Positions 43,113-53,062 of a stretch of 64,000 nt of DNA are shown here, piece after piece (the stretch's first letter is position 1; each line of letters opens with the position of its first letter). This stretch comes from Fidelibacterota bacterium (GTDB taxonomy: Bacteria > Fidelibacterota > UBA8477 > JABMPR01): the NCBI GenBank assembly GCA_021734255.1, contig JAIPJM010000001.1, positions 165,879-229,878 on the forward strand, written 5' to 3'. A program made the position numbers and the translations under genes. A model generated the notes under the pieces. It was not told where the DNA came from, searched no databases, and was given only the letters and a program-made list of their open reading frames with translations.

Positions 43113-44033
43113 ATGATCTCAATCCAAAATCTATGTAAATCATTCGGCGATCTGGTCGCTGTGGATCAGCTATCTCTGGAGATCAGGGAGGGTGAGATCC
43201 TGGGTTTCTTAGGACCCAATGGTGCCGGTAAAACAACCACCATCCACATGCTATGTGGTCTGCTTGATCGTGATGCAGGCAAGATCCTCTGGAATGATCA
43301 ATCCACACTCAATAATCTGTCCATTGGGTTCTGTCCTCAGGAAAATGTATTCTGGCCCAAACTGACCTGTCTGGAACAAATGGTGTTCAGCGGTCAGATG
43401 TATGGCATGCCCAAAAATGAGGCTAAGATCCGCGGGTCACAACTTCTGGAGACACTGGCCTTATCTGCAAAAGCGGATGAACGAGCCTCACGGCTCTCTG
43501 GAGGCATGAAACGTCGTCTCAATGTGGCCCTGGCGCTCATCCATGATCCAGAGATCCTGATATTTGATGAACCTGAATCCGGTTTGGACCCCCAGAGCAG
43601 GTTGTTGGTACGGGAGTTGATCAAAAACCTGGCCTTCAAAAAGACGGTGATCATCACCAGTCACAACATGGACGAGATAGAACGCCTGGCGCATCGGGTG
43701 GCTATTATTGACCATGGAAAGCTGCTAAAACTGGACACGGTGGACAATTTAATTGCGTCTGTGGGTGATGGTGACCGCTTAGAAATTTCAATACCACCGG
43801 CTACTGATCCTGACTCGATCAATAAACTCCTGTTGGCACTTGAACCCAACTCTGAATCGGTGACTACAGCGAATGACAGACTTCTGATCCGGTCTAACAG
43901 GGCCGTTGACCTAATTCCGGAGGTCGTTGCAAAACTGACTGAATTTGGGATCGATCACGGCGAGGTTCAATTGCGGAAAAACAGTCTTGAAGATGTATTC
44001 ATTCATCTGACTGGGCGGGGACTCAGGGAATGA
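43113..44033 (+). CDS. ABC transporter ATP-binding protein (ABC-2 exporter type)
   Basis: A 306-residue ABC ATPase: Walker A GPNGAGKTTT, Q-loop CPQEN, signature LSGGM, Walker B ILIFDEPESGLD and switch His in ITSHNMDE. A C-terminal extension of about 85 residues follows, typical of DrrA/NatA-type subunits. The stop overlaps the permease start by four bases, so the two form one exporter. ATG 43113 is preferred to the GTG at 43083. The cargo is not known. Confidence 0.94.
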   Translation: MISIQNLCKSFGDLVAVDQLSLEIREGEILGFLGPNGAGKTTTIHMLCGLLDRDAGKILWNDQSTLNNLSIGFCPQENVFWPKLTCLEQMVFSGQMYGMPKNEAKIRGSQLLETLALSAKADERASRLSGGMKRRLNVALALIHDPEILIFDEPESGLDPQSRLLVRELIKNLAFKKTVIITSHNMDEIERLAHRVAIIDHGKLLKLDTVDNLIASVGDGDRLEISIPPATDPDSINKLLLALEPNSESVTTANDRLLIRSNRAVDLIPEVVAKLTEFGIDHGEVQLRKNSLEDVFIHLTGRGLRE

Positions 44034-45184
44034 TCTGGCCAGTTATCATTAAGAGCATCAAGGAACAGATTCGGTATTACTGGGTCCTGGTGCTTACCGT
44101 ATCTCTGGCACCCTTTTTTGTCTTTGTCTACTATCTCATTAATGAAGCCAGTCAACCCAGCTATGATGTCCTGATTCTGAATGCGGATCAAGGGGTGACG
44201 GTGGAAAATACCCAGTTGAATCTTGGGAATGGCTTCATCACATACCTGGACGCGAACCTGAAAGAAAACCCGGATTTCCCACTTGTCGTAACAACGGTTG
44301 GATCAATCGAACTGGCAAATAAAAAACTAAAAGCCGGCACAGCTGACCTGCTCCTGGTCATACCGCCCGACCTTTCGGAGTTTATTAGTAATGAGGCAGA
44401 GAGACTACCCTGTTTTGAGATCAGCGGCGACTTGAGTAGTGCTTCCTATCTTCTGTCAGCCGTTCTGATTGGGGACCACCTGAACCAATACCTGTCGCTC
44501 ACCACTGGCAAGCAGATGCTGTATAGCGTAAAAGAGACACCGCTTGGGAAGACAGGCCAAATGAGTGAGTTTGACATGTGGATGCCAGGCATGATGATCC
44601 TGGCTCTCATCATGCTCATGTTCTCAGCCACCATTGCCATTGTGACCGAAGTGGAGCAAAAGACCATCACTCGCTTGAAACTTTCTGCCATCAAATCTTG
44701 GCAGCTCCTGACTGGTATAGGGTTTGTTCAGGTCTTGGTGGGTTTGTTTTCCATTCTACTCACCCTGGGTGCTGCCATGCTTTTGGGCTTTGAGATGCAG
44801 GGCTCCTTTTTCAGCTTTCTGTTTATTGCTATTCTGACGAGCATCAGCATGATCGCTTTTAGCCTGCTGCTGGCTGCCTTTACACGATCAGCCACAGAAG
44901 TTCTTATTGTCGGAAACTTCCCCCTTTTTCTATTTATGTTCTTCAGTGGAGCCGCCTTCCCAATCCGGCCAGATCCCTGGTTCACTATTGCAGGTTATGG
45001 TATCAGCTGGCAGAGCCTCATGTCCCCCACCCATGCAGTCAATGCGCTGAACAAGATCAGTGTCATGGGAATGGGTCTGACTGATGTCTTGCCTGAAATA
45101 TTGACGCTTCTTACAATAACTGCGATATATGCACTCCTCGGTATTTGGACATTCAACAACAGACACCTGAAACAAAGCAGTTAG
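44030..45184 (+). CDS. ABC-2 type transporter permease
   Basis: A 384-residue permease: one N-terminal helix (VLVLTVSLAPFFVFVYYL), an extracytoplasmic domain of about 150 residues, then a cluster of five helices (about residues 185-375). These include MWMPGMMILALIMLMFSATIA and the FFSGAAFPI-type motif of ABC-2 permeases. It pairs with the ATPase encoded just upstream (four-base overlap). Such pairs export drugs, lipids or polysaccharides, or serve Na+ efflux; not resolvable here. Confidence 0.9.
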   Translation: MIWPVIIKSIKEQIRYYWVLVLTVSLAPFFVFVYYLINEASQPSYDVLILNADQGVTVENTQLNLGNGFITYLDANLKENPDFPLVVTTVGSIELANKKLKAGTADLLLVIPPDLSEFISNEAERLPCFEISGDLSSASYLLSAVLIGDHLNQYLSLTTGKQMLYSVKETPLGKTGQMSEFDMWMPGMMILALIMLMFSATIAIVTEVEQKTITRLKLSAIKSWQLLTGIGFVQVLVGLFSILLTLGAAMLLGFEMQGSFFSFLFIAILTSISMIAFSLLLAAFTRSATEVLIVGNFPLFLFMFFSGAAFPIRPDPWFTIAGYGISWQSLMSPTHAVNALNKISVMGMGLTDVLPEILTLLTITAIYALLGIWTFNNRHLKQSS

Positions 45185-45202
45185 GCCTGCTTAATACAAA
45201 TT

Positions 45203-46036
45203 GTGCAACAGATATGTAAAGCCTTCATCCTGTTTATGCTCGTGGTCCCTGTGCTTGGCTGGGGGCAACAGATTTCAGGCAGGATCATTGATGGAGAGAC
45301 AGGAGAAATGATTCCATATGTGAATGTGGGTGTCGTTGGTGGTGACCGAGGGACAGTCTCGGATGAAGGCGGGTATTACTACCTAGATCTGACAGGGGCT
45401 GATTCAACATCCATATTACGGTTTTCATTTATCGGGTATGAATCTCACGATATCAGGATAGGGGACATTGGAGACGCGGCCACATTTTCCCAGGGGATAG
45501 AACTGACCCCCATTGTGATACCCATGAAAGAAGTGATCGTTTTTCCCCGTGAATATGAGGAGAAATATGTTGGTAATCCCAACCCATTGAATTTTGCGTT
45601 TGCCGGGTTTGCAAATGATAGTCTGGGATATGAAGCGGGGATTCGTGTGAAGATCAAGAGGCGCCCCACACTTTTGAAACAGCTTCGACTGCATGGCTTG
45701 AGCACCACCTATGACACGGTCTTTTATCGATTAAACGTTTATGAAATGGATGAAAAACGACCAGGGAAGAACATCCTTAGCGAACCTATTTATGTTACCC
45801 TCATAGACAATGAAGGCACGCGGGATCGCGAGATAGACCTGACACCCTATCATATCGTGGTCCAGGATGATTTTGTGATCACCCTGGAATACATTCGCGA
45901 AATGGGTGAGGGAGAATTACGATTGAGAACAGGCTTCCTCAGCGGTAAAACGTTTTTTCGAAGGACCAGCCAGGCAGACTGGCACTCAGTTGCTCTTGGC
46001 TATGGTATGAGCGTTCTTGTACGCTATCAGAAATAA
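45203..46036 (+). CDS. Secreted carboxypeptidase-regulatory-like domain protein
   Basis: A 277-residue exported protein: signal peptide (FILFMLVVPVLGWG), then a CarboxypepD_reg-like/transthyretin-fold domain (ISGRIIDGETGEMIPYVNVGV, GTVSDEGGYYYLDL, FSFIGYES) over residues about 23-110. A second beta-rich part follows. This domain is common in Bacteroidota surface proteins, including TonB-dependent receptor plugs, but no receptor part is present. GTG start 18 bases after the permease stop. Confidence 0.8.
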   Translation: MQQICKAFILFMLVVPVLGWGQQISGRIIDGETGEMIPYVNVGVVGGDRGTVSDEGGYYYLDLTGADSTSILRFSFIGYESHDIRIGDIGDAATFSQGIELTPIVIPMKEVIVFPREYEEKYVGNPNPLNFAFAGFANDSLGYEAGIRVKIKRRPTLLKQLRLHGLSTTYDTVFYRLNVYEMDEKRPGKNILSEPIYVTLIDNEGTRDREIDLTPYHIVVQDDFVITLEYIREMGEGELRLRTGFLSGKTFFRRTSQADWHSVALGYGMSVLVRYQK

Positions 46037-46144
46037 GCCTTTAGAAGACCATGTAGCATATAACTGCTGAATTCTTTCAACACATGGGATACATTGCAGG
46101 CTGTAACTGAAATGGTCATCAGATAATGAGGTGAACGAAGCCGC

Positions 46145-47257
46145 ATGGCGAAAAAGGGAATGCCTGTTGCAGAAGCCCTGGAGCACTTGGGCTTAACGAA
46201 CGAAGCCACTGAAGCTGACGTTAAACTCACATATAAAGACTTGGCCAGGATCTGGCATCCCGACCGATTTCAGAGTGACCCCCGACTTGAAGCCAAAGCA
46301 GAAGAACAGATCAAGGTCATCAATGAGGCCCGCAGTGTCGCACTTAAATATGTAAAAAAACACGGCCATTTCAGGTTTGTTGGCCAGCAGCGTGGAAAAC
46401 GACCAGCGCCTGAACCACCACCACGTCCAGAGCCGGACGCCCAGCAAAAAGAGGCCAGCCAGGAGCCACCCCCAAAATCCGAGAGATCAAAACAGGACAG
46501 ACCGCCCGAACCGGAATATACCGCAGCTCCTGGTCCAGAACCTGTCTATGAACCAGGCTATGACTATGCTGATGACGCTTCAGAACATATGCCGGCGCAA
46601 AACATCATTATCGCTGTGGTGCTGCTGCTTGTATTGGTTGGATTTGTCTTTGTAATGATGACCTCCATGAAAGACTCCAGAAAAGAGCAGGTGGAGGCTT
46701 ATCTCAAGCAAAGAGAAGAGTTGAAGCAATCACCACCCAGTCGAGCCCCCGCTTTAATTGAGGAGCCGGTGGAAGAGAAAGAAGCGCCTGTGGAGGAGGC
46801 GTCGGCCTACGCGGATACATTTTTCACACTTGGGTCAAGCAAAGCATGGGTCTCTGAGGTACAGGGCGCTCCCTTTCAGATCAAGGGTGATGTCTGGAAG
46901 TATGGATTTTCAACCATCACGTTTTCAGGAAACACGGTCATCGGCTGGAAATCATCTGAGTTACACCCCTTAAGTGTGGGGATGCTTAAAGATCCTGACA
47001 GAGAATACGTCCAGTACATTTTTGGCATCGGTGCCACAAAAAAAGAAGTTGCCGCCATTTATGGTGCCCCGGATATCATCAATGGTGATCTCTGGACCTA
47101 CGGTGAAGCCTACGTACGCTTCAAAGCAGACACGATCGTGTTCTGGCAGAATGATCAGCACAATACATTTGATGTGGAATTTGCTGATGACGTGAAGCAT
47201 ATGCGTATTTACATCACACCAGAAGAAACCGCTGCCGATACAGTCGCGGCCCCGTAA
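46145..47257 (+). CDS. Membrane-anchored J-domain protein with C-terminal repeat pair
   Basis: A 370-residue protein. An N-terminal J domain (about residues 5-75) carries the HPD motif in IWHPDRFQ and should stimulate a DnaK partner. A Pro/Glu-rich linker, one membrane helix (about 155-178, IIIAVVLLLVLVGFVFVMM), and a coiled region follow. The C-terminal domain has two matching repeats of about 50 residues (from 229 and 295), each with an S/T-K-x-x-V start, GAP, GD-V/L-W and YG steps and an ending tryptophan. Repeat function not recognised. No Shine-Dalgarno is obvious. Confidence 0.83.
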   Translation: MAKKGMPVAEALEHLGLTNEATEADVKLTYKDLARIWHPDRFQSDPRLEAKAEEQIKVINEARSVALKYVKKHGHFRFVGQQRGKRPAPEPPPRPEPDAQQKEASQEPPPKSERSKQDRPPEPEYTAAPGPEPVYEPGYDYADDASEHMPAQNIIIAVVLLLVLVGFVFVMMTSMKDSRKEQVEAYLKQREELKQSPPSRAPALIEEPVEEKEAPVEEASAYADTFFTLGSSKAWVSEVQGAPFQIKGDVWKYGFSTITFSGNTVIGWKSSELHPLSVGMLKDPDREYVQYIFGIGATKKEVAAIYGAPDIINGDLWTYGEAYVRFKADTIVFWQNDQHNTFDVEFADDVKHMRIYITPEETAADTVAAP

Positions 47258-47281
47258 AACGCCTTTGAACTTAATCCTGAA

Positions 47282-47432
47282 GTTGTCATCCTGCCCTTGA
47301 GCTGTCACACTGTCTGCCAAGCCGTAGGCTGGAGCTTAACAAGGTGTGAAGGGGAAGGATCTTGATCCGGGCATGCACAAATCGAAAGCAGGCACAGGAG
47401 ATTCTTCACTAAGGCCCAGAATGACAAAACAG
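47282..47432. repeat. Two-armed dispersed palindrome, TCATCCTG family
   Basis: Left arm TTGTCATCCTGCCCTTGAGC, with GAAGGATCTTGATCC; right arm GAGATTCTTCACTAAGGCCC with AGAATGACAAAAC. Between them is a CACTGTCTGCCAAGCCGTAG stretch also seen in the 23.9-kb repeat. It fills most of the 292-base gap upstream of valS. Confidence 0.7.
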
Positions 47433-47549
47433 GTTTATTGAGGGAGAATGAGACAATTTTCTCCTTACCCAGCCCTGCTCACCCGCCTAAATTCTTCGCT
47501 TGGAATGATTTAATAATAAGGGCAGAAGTCCCCATAAGGTCACAGACAT

Positions 47550-50210
47550 ATGTCAAAAGAACTCAGTAAACGTTACGATGCCTCAACCATTGAGGATCAA
47601 TGGTACCAGCACTGGCTGGATAAGAATTATTTTCACTCAGAACCGAATGAGGAAAAAGAGCCCTATACCATCGTTATCCCGCCGCCCAATGTGACGGGCA
47701 TACTTACACTGGGACACGTCCTGAACAACACCATGCAGGATATTCTCATCCGCTGGCGTCGTATGCAGGGGCGGGAAGCCTGCTGGATCCCCGGCACCGA
47801 TCATGCCTCCATTGCAACCGAGACAAAAGTAGTGAACATGCTTCGTGAAAAAGGCATCACAAAACACGAGATCGGTCGCGACGCATTCCTGGAGCATGCA
47901 GTTGAGTGGAAAGACAAATACGGCGGTATCATCATTGAGCAGCTGAAAAAACTGGGGGCCTCCTGCGATTGGGAACGGGAACGTTTTACCATGGACGACG
48001 GCTACTATAAAGCGGTTCTTCATGCATTTGTAGAGCTCTATGATAAAGGCTACATCTTCAGGGGCAAGCGCCTGGTCAACTGGTGCCCGGCCACAAAATC
48101 GGCCATATCAGATGAAGAGGTGATCTATCAGGAGCGAAACAGCCACCTCTGGCATATGCGGTATCCCCTCAAGGATTCAGATGATTATCTCGTTGTGGCC
48201 ACCACCCGACCTGAGACAATGCTGGGTGATACAGGAATTGCTGTTCACCCTGAAGATGAACGCTACCAGGATCTCATTGGCAGTTACGTGGTTCTACCTC
48301 TGGTTGGTCGTGAGATCCCCATCTTTGCCGACGAATACGTGGACAAGGAATTTGGTACCGGCTGCGTGAAGGTGACGCCATCACACGACCCCAATGACTG
48401 GGAGATGGGCAAGCGCCATGCTCTGGAATTTGTGAACATCCTGAATGAAGATGCCTCATTGAATGAAAATGTGCCGAATCAGTTTATTGGAATGGATCGT
48501 TTTGAAGCCCGTGAGGCGGTGATCGAACAATTGAAAGAACTGGGCCTCATGGAAAAGATCGAGGATTACGTTCACAAAGTTGGCTACTCCGAGCGTGGGA
48601 ACGTTCCTATCGAACCGTATGAATCAGAACAATGGTTCATGGACATGGGTGAGTTGGTAAAGCCGGCCCTGTCCGCAGTCAGAGAGGGAAAAGTCAAGTT
48701 TCATCCAGAGCACTGGACCAAAACCTATGAACACTGGATGGGTAATATCAAAGAATGGTGCATCAGTCGTCAGCTCTGGTGGGGCCATCGTATCCCGGTT
48801 TATACCTGTGGGGATTGCGGTGAGATCATGGTTCAAGTCGACGCACCAAGGTCCTGTAGCAAGTGTAGCTCGGAGGCCATTAAACAGGATGAGGATGTTC
48901 TGGATACCTGGGCCAGTTCCTGGCTCTGGCCGCTGGCTGTCCACGCCTGGCCAGACAAGGATAAGGACCTTGAGTACTACTATCCTACCCATGACCTGGT
49001 GACCGGTCCTGACATTATTTTCTTCTGGGTAGCTCGTATGATCATGGCTGGATATGAGTTTGAAGGGGATATCCCCTTCAGAAATGTATACTTCACCAGT
49101 ATCATCAGGGATAGCCAGGGCAGGAAAATGTCAAAATCCCTGGGCAATTCACCCGATCCGCTGGATCTCATTGCCAAATATGGCGCCGACACGTTGCGAT
49201 ATGGTGTCATGCTCATTGCCCCCAAGGGTCAGGATATTCTGTTCTCGGAAGAACGTCTGGAGGTGGCGCGTAACTTCATGAACAAGGTCTGGAATGCCAG
49301 CCGTTTCGTCCTCATGAACAAAGATTTTGATATGAAGCCCGAGTATCTGGATCCCTCCCAATGGCAGGATCTGGAACTGGCGGACCAGTGGATCCTGCAC
49401 CGTCTAAATCGAACCATTGAGCGAGTCACTGATCTCCTGGAAAAATTCTCATTTGATGAGACAGCCCGGGCGCTCTGGGATTTCATCTGGAATGATTTCT
49501 GTGACTGGTACATCGAGATGATCAAGATTCGTCTGTATGAGGGAACACCAGAACAGAAACAGACCGCCATGTCTGTTGCCATCTATGTGCTTCGGGACAC
49601 GATGAAAATGCTTCATCCCTATGCCCCTTTCATGACTGAAGAAATCTGGCAGCAGGTCAAGCTGGAGGATGAACCAGATCTGATCGTTGCTTCGTGGCCC
49701 TCCCCTGACAGCAGATTTAATGCGCCAGAAGAAGCCCGGCAGACCGATTTTCTAAAAAAAGTTATTACTGCCGTCCGTACAGTCAGGTCTGAGATGAATG
49801 TACCTCCCTCACGGCTGATCAGTATCCACGGACGGGTCCACACCGCTGCCCAGGCAGAGATTCTGGACCGAGTAAAACCCACCATATCCAAGTTGTGCCG
49901 GGCAGACACGCTTACCTTCGGTAAGGATATTCAGAAACCTGATTTCTCTGCTGCCGCCATGGTTGATAAGATGGAACTATTCATTCCCCTTGAAGGCATC
50001 ATCGATCTGGGTAAAGAGATCGAACGCCTGGAAAAAGAGATCCAAACCACAGAGGGTCTTCTGAAAGCAGTGGAGGGCAAGCTGACCAATAAGAGTTTTG
50101 TTGATCGGGCGCCTGAAAATATTGTCCAGAAGGAGAGAGATAAACAGGATCATTACTGCGAGTCCCTGAAAAAGCTTCAGGAGCAGCTTGCCGCAATGAA
50201 ACAGCTTTAG
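47550..50210 (+). CDS. valS: Valyl-tRNA synthetase
   Basis: An 886-residue class I synthetase that charges tRNA-Val. The Rossmann domain starts PPPNVTG (residues 44-50), followed by TLGH (53-56) at the HIGH position. An editing (CP1) domain spans roughly 190-350, KMSKS is at 526-530, the anticodon-binding domain follows, and the C-terminal coiled-coil arm (about 825-880, LGKEIERLEKEIQTTEGLL) is typical of ValRS. The first His of HIGH is Thr (TLGH), a variant seen in some class I enzymes. Length and order are normal. Confidence 0.96.
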   Translation: MSKELSKRYDASTIEDQWYQHWLDKNYFHSEPNEEKEPYTIVIPPPNVTGILTLGHVLNNTMQDILIRWRRMQGREACWIPGTDHASIATETKVVNMLREKGITKHEIGRDAFLEHAVEWKDKYGGIIIEQLKKLGASCDWERERFTMDDGYYKAVLHAFVELYDKGYIFRGKRLVNWCPATKSAISDEEVIYQERNSHLWHMRYPLKDSDDYLVVATTRPETMLGDTGIAVHPEDERYQDLIGSYVVLPLVGREIPIFADEYVDKEFGTGCVKVTPSHDPNDWEMGKRHALEFVNILNEDASLNENVPNQFIGMDRFEAREAVIEQLKELGLMEKIEDYVHKVGYSERGNVPIEPYESEQWFMDMGELVKPALSAVREGKVKFHPEHWTKTYEHWMGNIKEWCISRQLWWGHRIPVYTCGDCGEIMVQVDAPRSCSKCSSEAIKQDEDVLDTWASSWLWPLAVHAWPDKDKDLEYYYPTHDLVTGPDIIFFWVARMIMAGYEFEGDIPFRNVYFTSIIRDSQGRKMSKSLGNSPDPLDLIAKYGADTLRYGVMLIAPKGQDILFSEERLEVARNFMNKVWNASRFVLMNKDFDMKPEYLDPSQWQDLELADQWILHRLNRTIERVTDLLEKFSFDETARALWDFIWNDFCDWYIEMIKIRLYEGTPEQKQTAMSVAIYVLRDTMKMLHPYAPFMTEEIWQQVKLEDEPDLIVASWPSPDSRFNAPEEARQTDFLKKVITAVRTVRSEMNVPPSRLISIHGRVHTAAQAEILDRVKPTISKLCRADTLTFGKDIQKPDFSAAAMVDKMELFIPLEGIIDLGKEIERLEKEIQTTEGLLKAVEGKLTNKSFVDRAPENIVQKERDKQDHYCESLKKLQEQLAAMKQL

Positions 50211-50245
50211 TTTTAACGCTCAAGTCAATCCGGGGGACTCACAGG

Positions 50246-51871
50246 ATGCTAAAAAAAACCGCTGCTATAATGACCATAGTTCTACTGATGTCCTGTGGGC
50301 AAGGTGAAAGATCACCGCGACTGGTCGTCTTCATCGTTGTAGATGACCTGGCCCACCATACCTACACACACTATCAAGCCCTGTTCACGGGTGGATTCAA
50401 ATGGTTGTATGATCATGGCGTCAGTTTTGACAATGCCCACCTCGAACATGGTTATGCATCCACAGGACCTGGACATTTCGTGCTGGGTTCAAGCCTCCAT
50501 CCCGGTCCAGCAGGATTGCTGGCAAATCACTTCTATGATAAACGTGTCGGGCATGATGTCTATTGTATTGAAGACTCTAGTGCCCACGAACTGGATATCC
50601 CTGCCAACTCAGTTTCCTACAAGAATGTCCCGGGGAGTACCTTCGGAGACTGGCTGAAGGCGCGTTCACCTGAATCAAAGGTAATTGGTGTGGGCTGCAA
50701 GGATAGAGCTGCTATACTTCTCAGTGGCAAAAACGCCGATCTGGCTGTCTGGTATAACTGGCGTGGATCTTTTACAACTAACGATTACTACACCGAAACA
50801 ACCCCCGCCTGGTTGCACGACTTTAACCGCGAGCATAACATGGTCAGCTATCGTGACTCGCTTTGGACCAGATCATTACCTGACGCTATCTATGATCAGT
50901 ATGCCCATGCCGACTCATTCCCAGGTGAGACGGACCGATATCTGACCGACACCTATTCTCCTGTATTCCCAAAAGGCATTGAAAGTGAATGGGACGACAA
51001 GAAGGTTTTCAGTGAGATGGGGAGTCGCCCCTGGCTGGACCGTATGACCCTTCAGCTGGCCAGTAAAGCAATTAAGGAAGAAGGGTTGGGTCAGGATGAC
51101 GTACCCGACGTGCTCACCCTTGGCCTCTCCGTCATGGATATTATTGTTCACTATTATGGTCCCTATTCGCAGGAGACCATGGACCTGTTGGTCAAAATGG
51201 ATGGCTATCTCCAGAATTTTCTGGATGACCTGGATGATCAGATCGGTCTTGAACATGTGGTCTTTGCCCTGTCAACTGATCATGGGAGTTTACCGCTGCC
51301 AGAACACTGGACCCAGGTGATGGGTAAGACAGGTGGTAGGATCAATGCGGTAGAATTGAACGCTGCCCGGGATAAAGCAATGGCGAGCATTCTGGATATG
51401 TATGGCACGCATGATTTCATACTCAGAAGAGGGGACACCTATTTCTATGATCAAAACAGCATGACTTCACTGGGCGTGGAGCCAGCTCGGATCGATTCGA
51501 TCATCCGCTCCAACCTTGAATCAGTGGAAGGTATTGGTCGGGTCTATACAAAAGCTGAGTTATTGGACCCGGATCCAGAAGATCGGAATGCCGTCCGGTT
51601 ATCACATATGACCCACCCCGAATTAAGCCCTGATATCTACACCTTGCTTGAGAAAGGTTGGATCTATCGCGGACCCTACGGCACCTCCCACCAAACACCC
51701 TATGATTATGACAGCCATATTCCCCTGATGTTCAGTAGTCTCGGTTTCACCCGGACGACCTTAAATGACTCCGTACAAATGGCAGATGTAGCCATTACCC
51801 TGGCTGATATTTTGAATGTCAACCCACCCCACAAAGTGGACGGGAAGAGTCTTAAATCCCTGCTGAACTGA
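50246..51871 (+). CDS. Alkaline-phosphatase-superfamily lipoprotein, PafA-like
   Basis: A 541-residue phosphatase/phosphodiesterase: signal peptide with lipobox LMSC (about residue 16), VVDDL metal-binding start, and the nucleophile Thr73 in STGPGH. Later zinc ligands lie in LGLSVMDIIVHYYGP (Asp and His) and LSTDHG, with a final His in GTSHQTPYDYDSHIPLMF. PafA-type enzymes release phosphate from monoesters in the periplasm or on the outer membrane. It follows valS by 35 bases but has its own GGGGGAC ribosome-binding site. Confidence 0.88.
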   Translation: MLKKTAAIMTIVLLMSCGQGERSPRLVVFIVVDDLAHHTYTHYQALFTGGFKWLYDHGVSFDNAHLEHGYASTGPGHFVLGSSLHPGPAGLLANHFYDKRVGHDVYCIEDSSAHELDIPANSVSYKNVPGSTFGDWLKARSPESKVIGVGCKDRAAILLSGKNADLAVWYNWRGSFTTNDYYTETTPAWLHDFNREHNMVSYRDSLWTRSLPDAIYDQYAHADSFPGETDRYLTDTYSPVFPKGIESEWDDKKVFSEMGSRPWLDRMTLQLASKAIKEEGLGQDDVPDVLTLGLSVMDIIVHYYGPYSQETMDLLVKMDGYLQNFLDDLDDQIGLEHVVFALSTDHGSLPLPEHWTQVMGKTGGRINAVELNAARDKAMASILDMYGTHDFILRRGDTYFYDQNSMTSLGVEPARIDSIIRSNLESVEGIGRVYTKAELLDPDPEDRNAVRLSHMTHPELSPDIYTLLEKGWIYRGPYGTSHQTPYDYDSHIPLMFSSLGFTRTTLNDSVQMADVAITLADILNVNPPHKVDGKSLKSLLN

Positions 51872-51990
51872 TCTGCTGATCACTAGAATATTTCCAATTC
51901 TCACCGATTGATGTTTCCTTATCTGTTCGGTAGATTTTGATATGATGAATATACAAGCTATATTCAGACTACCTGGAAATGGAGGTCATT

Positions 51991-52854
51991 ATGCTTCGAC
52001 GCATTTCAACGGTAGTTCTTATGCTCCTATTGGTAGGCTGTGCCTGGTTCAGAGCTGAAAAACCACCTGGCGAGATCCTTAAACCGACCCCAATGGGTGG
52101 TTACGAACAGCTGAGCACTCGCATATACTACCCCCGAACGATCCGTGAACAGGGTGTCGAAGGTACGGTCACCATCAAGGCGTATATCTCACTCGACGGC
52201 CGGGTAGAGAAAACCCGTATCTCCCAGACATTACATCCTGAATTGGACCGGATCGCCGAGAACGCCGTGAAACGGACCTTGTTCAATCCAGCCTCCAGGG
52301 ATGGGGAACCCTTAAAGGTCTGGATCGCGATTCCCATTGTGTTCACCATGGAGAACTGGAAGGACAAAAGTTCACCCTTTCGCTCGTTCGAAATAAAAGT
52401 CTATCCGGATGATGCTTATGCGCAGTATCAGGTAAGCCTGACAGGCAAATTAAAAGCGGACCTGAATTATCCCGTCCGCTTCGAATTGCTGTTGCCCTAC
52501 AATGCCGAGAGGGTCTGGAACGAAAACAAGACCGAGCAATTCACCCCGGAGCGGGTTGAAGATGAAAACGGGGAGTGGATCATCTTTCAAGCGACCGAAC
52601 CAGATTTCAGTGTCATTTTCAATTATAAACCGATCACTGGCGTGGGAGAGAAGCAATTCCATTATCAGTTCATGCTGAATCACGCACTCCCTGACTGGCG
52701 GCTGTCCATGGTCTATGACTCAGGTCGTCTCAATTTTAGAGATGAACCTGATCGCGTTTCTGAAGAGGCCGATGGCTCTCACAGATATACTTATGATATG
52801 GAACCACTGGCAGCCTACGAATCCCGTTTCCTGAATGTGGCCATTCAGGAGTGA
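51991..52854 (+). CDS. Lipoprotein with TonB C-terminal-like domain
   Basis: A 287-residue lipoprotein: signal peptide and lipobox LVGC, then a TonB C-terminal domain (about residues 40-115) with YYPRTIREQGVEGTVTIKAYI, LDGRVEKTRIS and a late FNPASRDGEPLKVWIAIPIVF. A second, beta-rich domain follows without known family. It is anchored by lipid instead of the usual TonB membrane helix, and no ExbB/ExbD genes are near. GGAGG places the start at ATG 51991, not the in-frame ATG 51979. Confidence 0.83.
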   Translation: MLRRISTVVLMLLLVGCAWFRAEKPPGEILKPTPMGGYEQLSTRIYYPRTIREQGVEGTVTIKAYISLDGRVEKTRISQTLHPELDRIAENAVKRTLFNPASRDGEPLKVWIAIPIVFTMENWKDKSSPFRSFEIKVYPDDAYAQYQVSLTGKLKADLNYPVRFELLLPYNAERVWNENKTEQFTPERVEDENGEWIIFQATEPDFSVIFNYKPITGVGEKQFHYQFMLNHALPDWRLSMVYDSGRLNFRDEPDRVSEEADGSHRYTYDMEPLAAYESRFLNVAIQE

Positions 52855-52867
52855 GACCTTTATCAAA

Positions 52868-53010
52868 GTCATCCTGAACGCAGGCTGAGCGTTCACCGAA
52901 GAGCGAAGTGGAAGTGAAGGATCTTGACCGCTTGTTTCGAAACAGAGGATCAAGCCCCTTCGCAAAGTTCATCCTGAGCGAAGCCGAAGGGCTCAGGGTG
53001 ACAGACACAA
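52868..53010. repeat. Composite dispersed palindrome, TCATCCTGA family
   Basis: Left part GTCATCCTGAACGCAGGCTG with GAAGGATCTTGACCG; then AGAGGATCAAGCCCCTTCGC and TTCATCCTGAGCGAAGCCG with GAAGGGCTCAGGGTGACAGA. The arms pair over many bases. It lies between the TonB-domain gene and the cbb3 regulator. Confidence 0.7.
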
Positions 53011-53062
53011 TAAATAACACTAATTACATGGCATTTGAATCGGTAACTATTATTTTGGTTTC

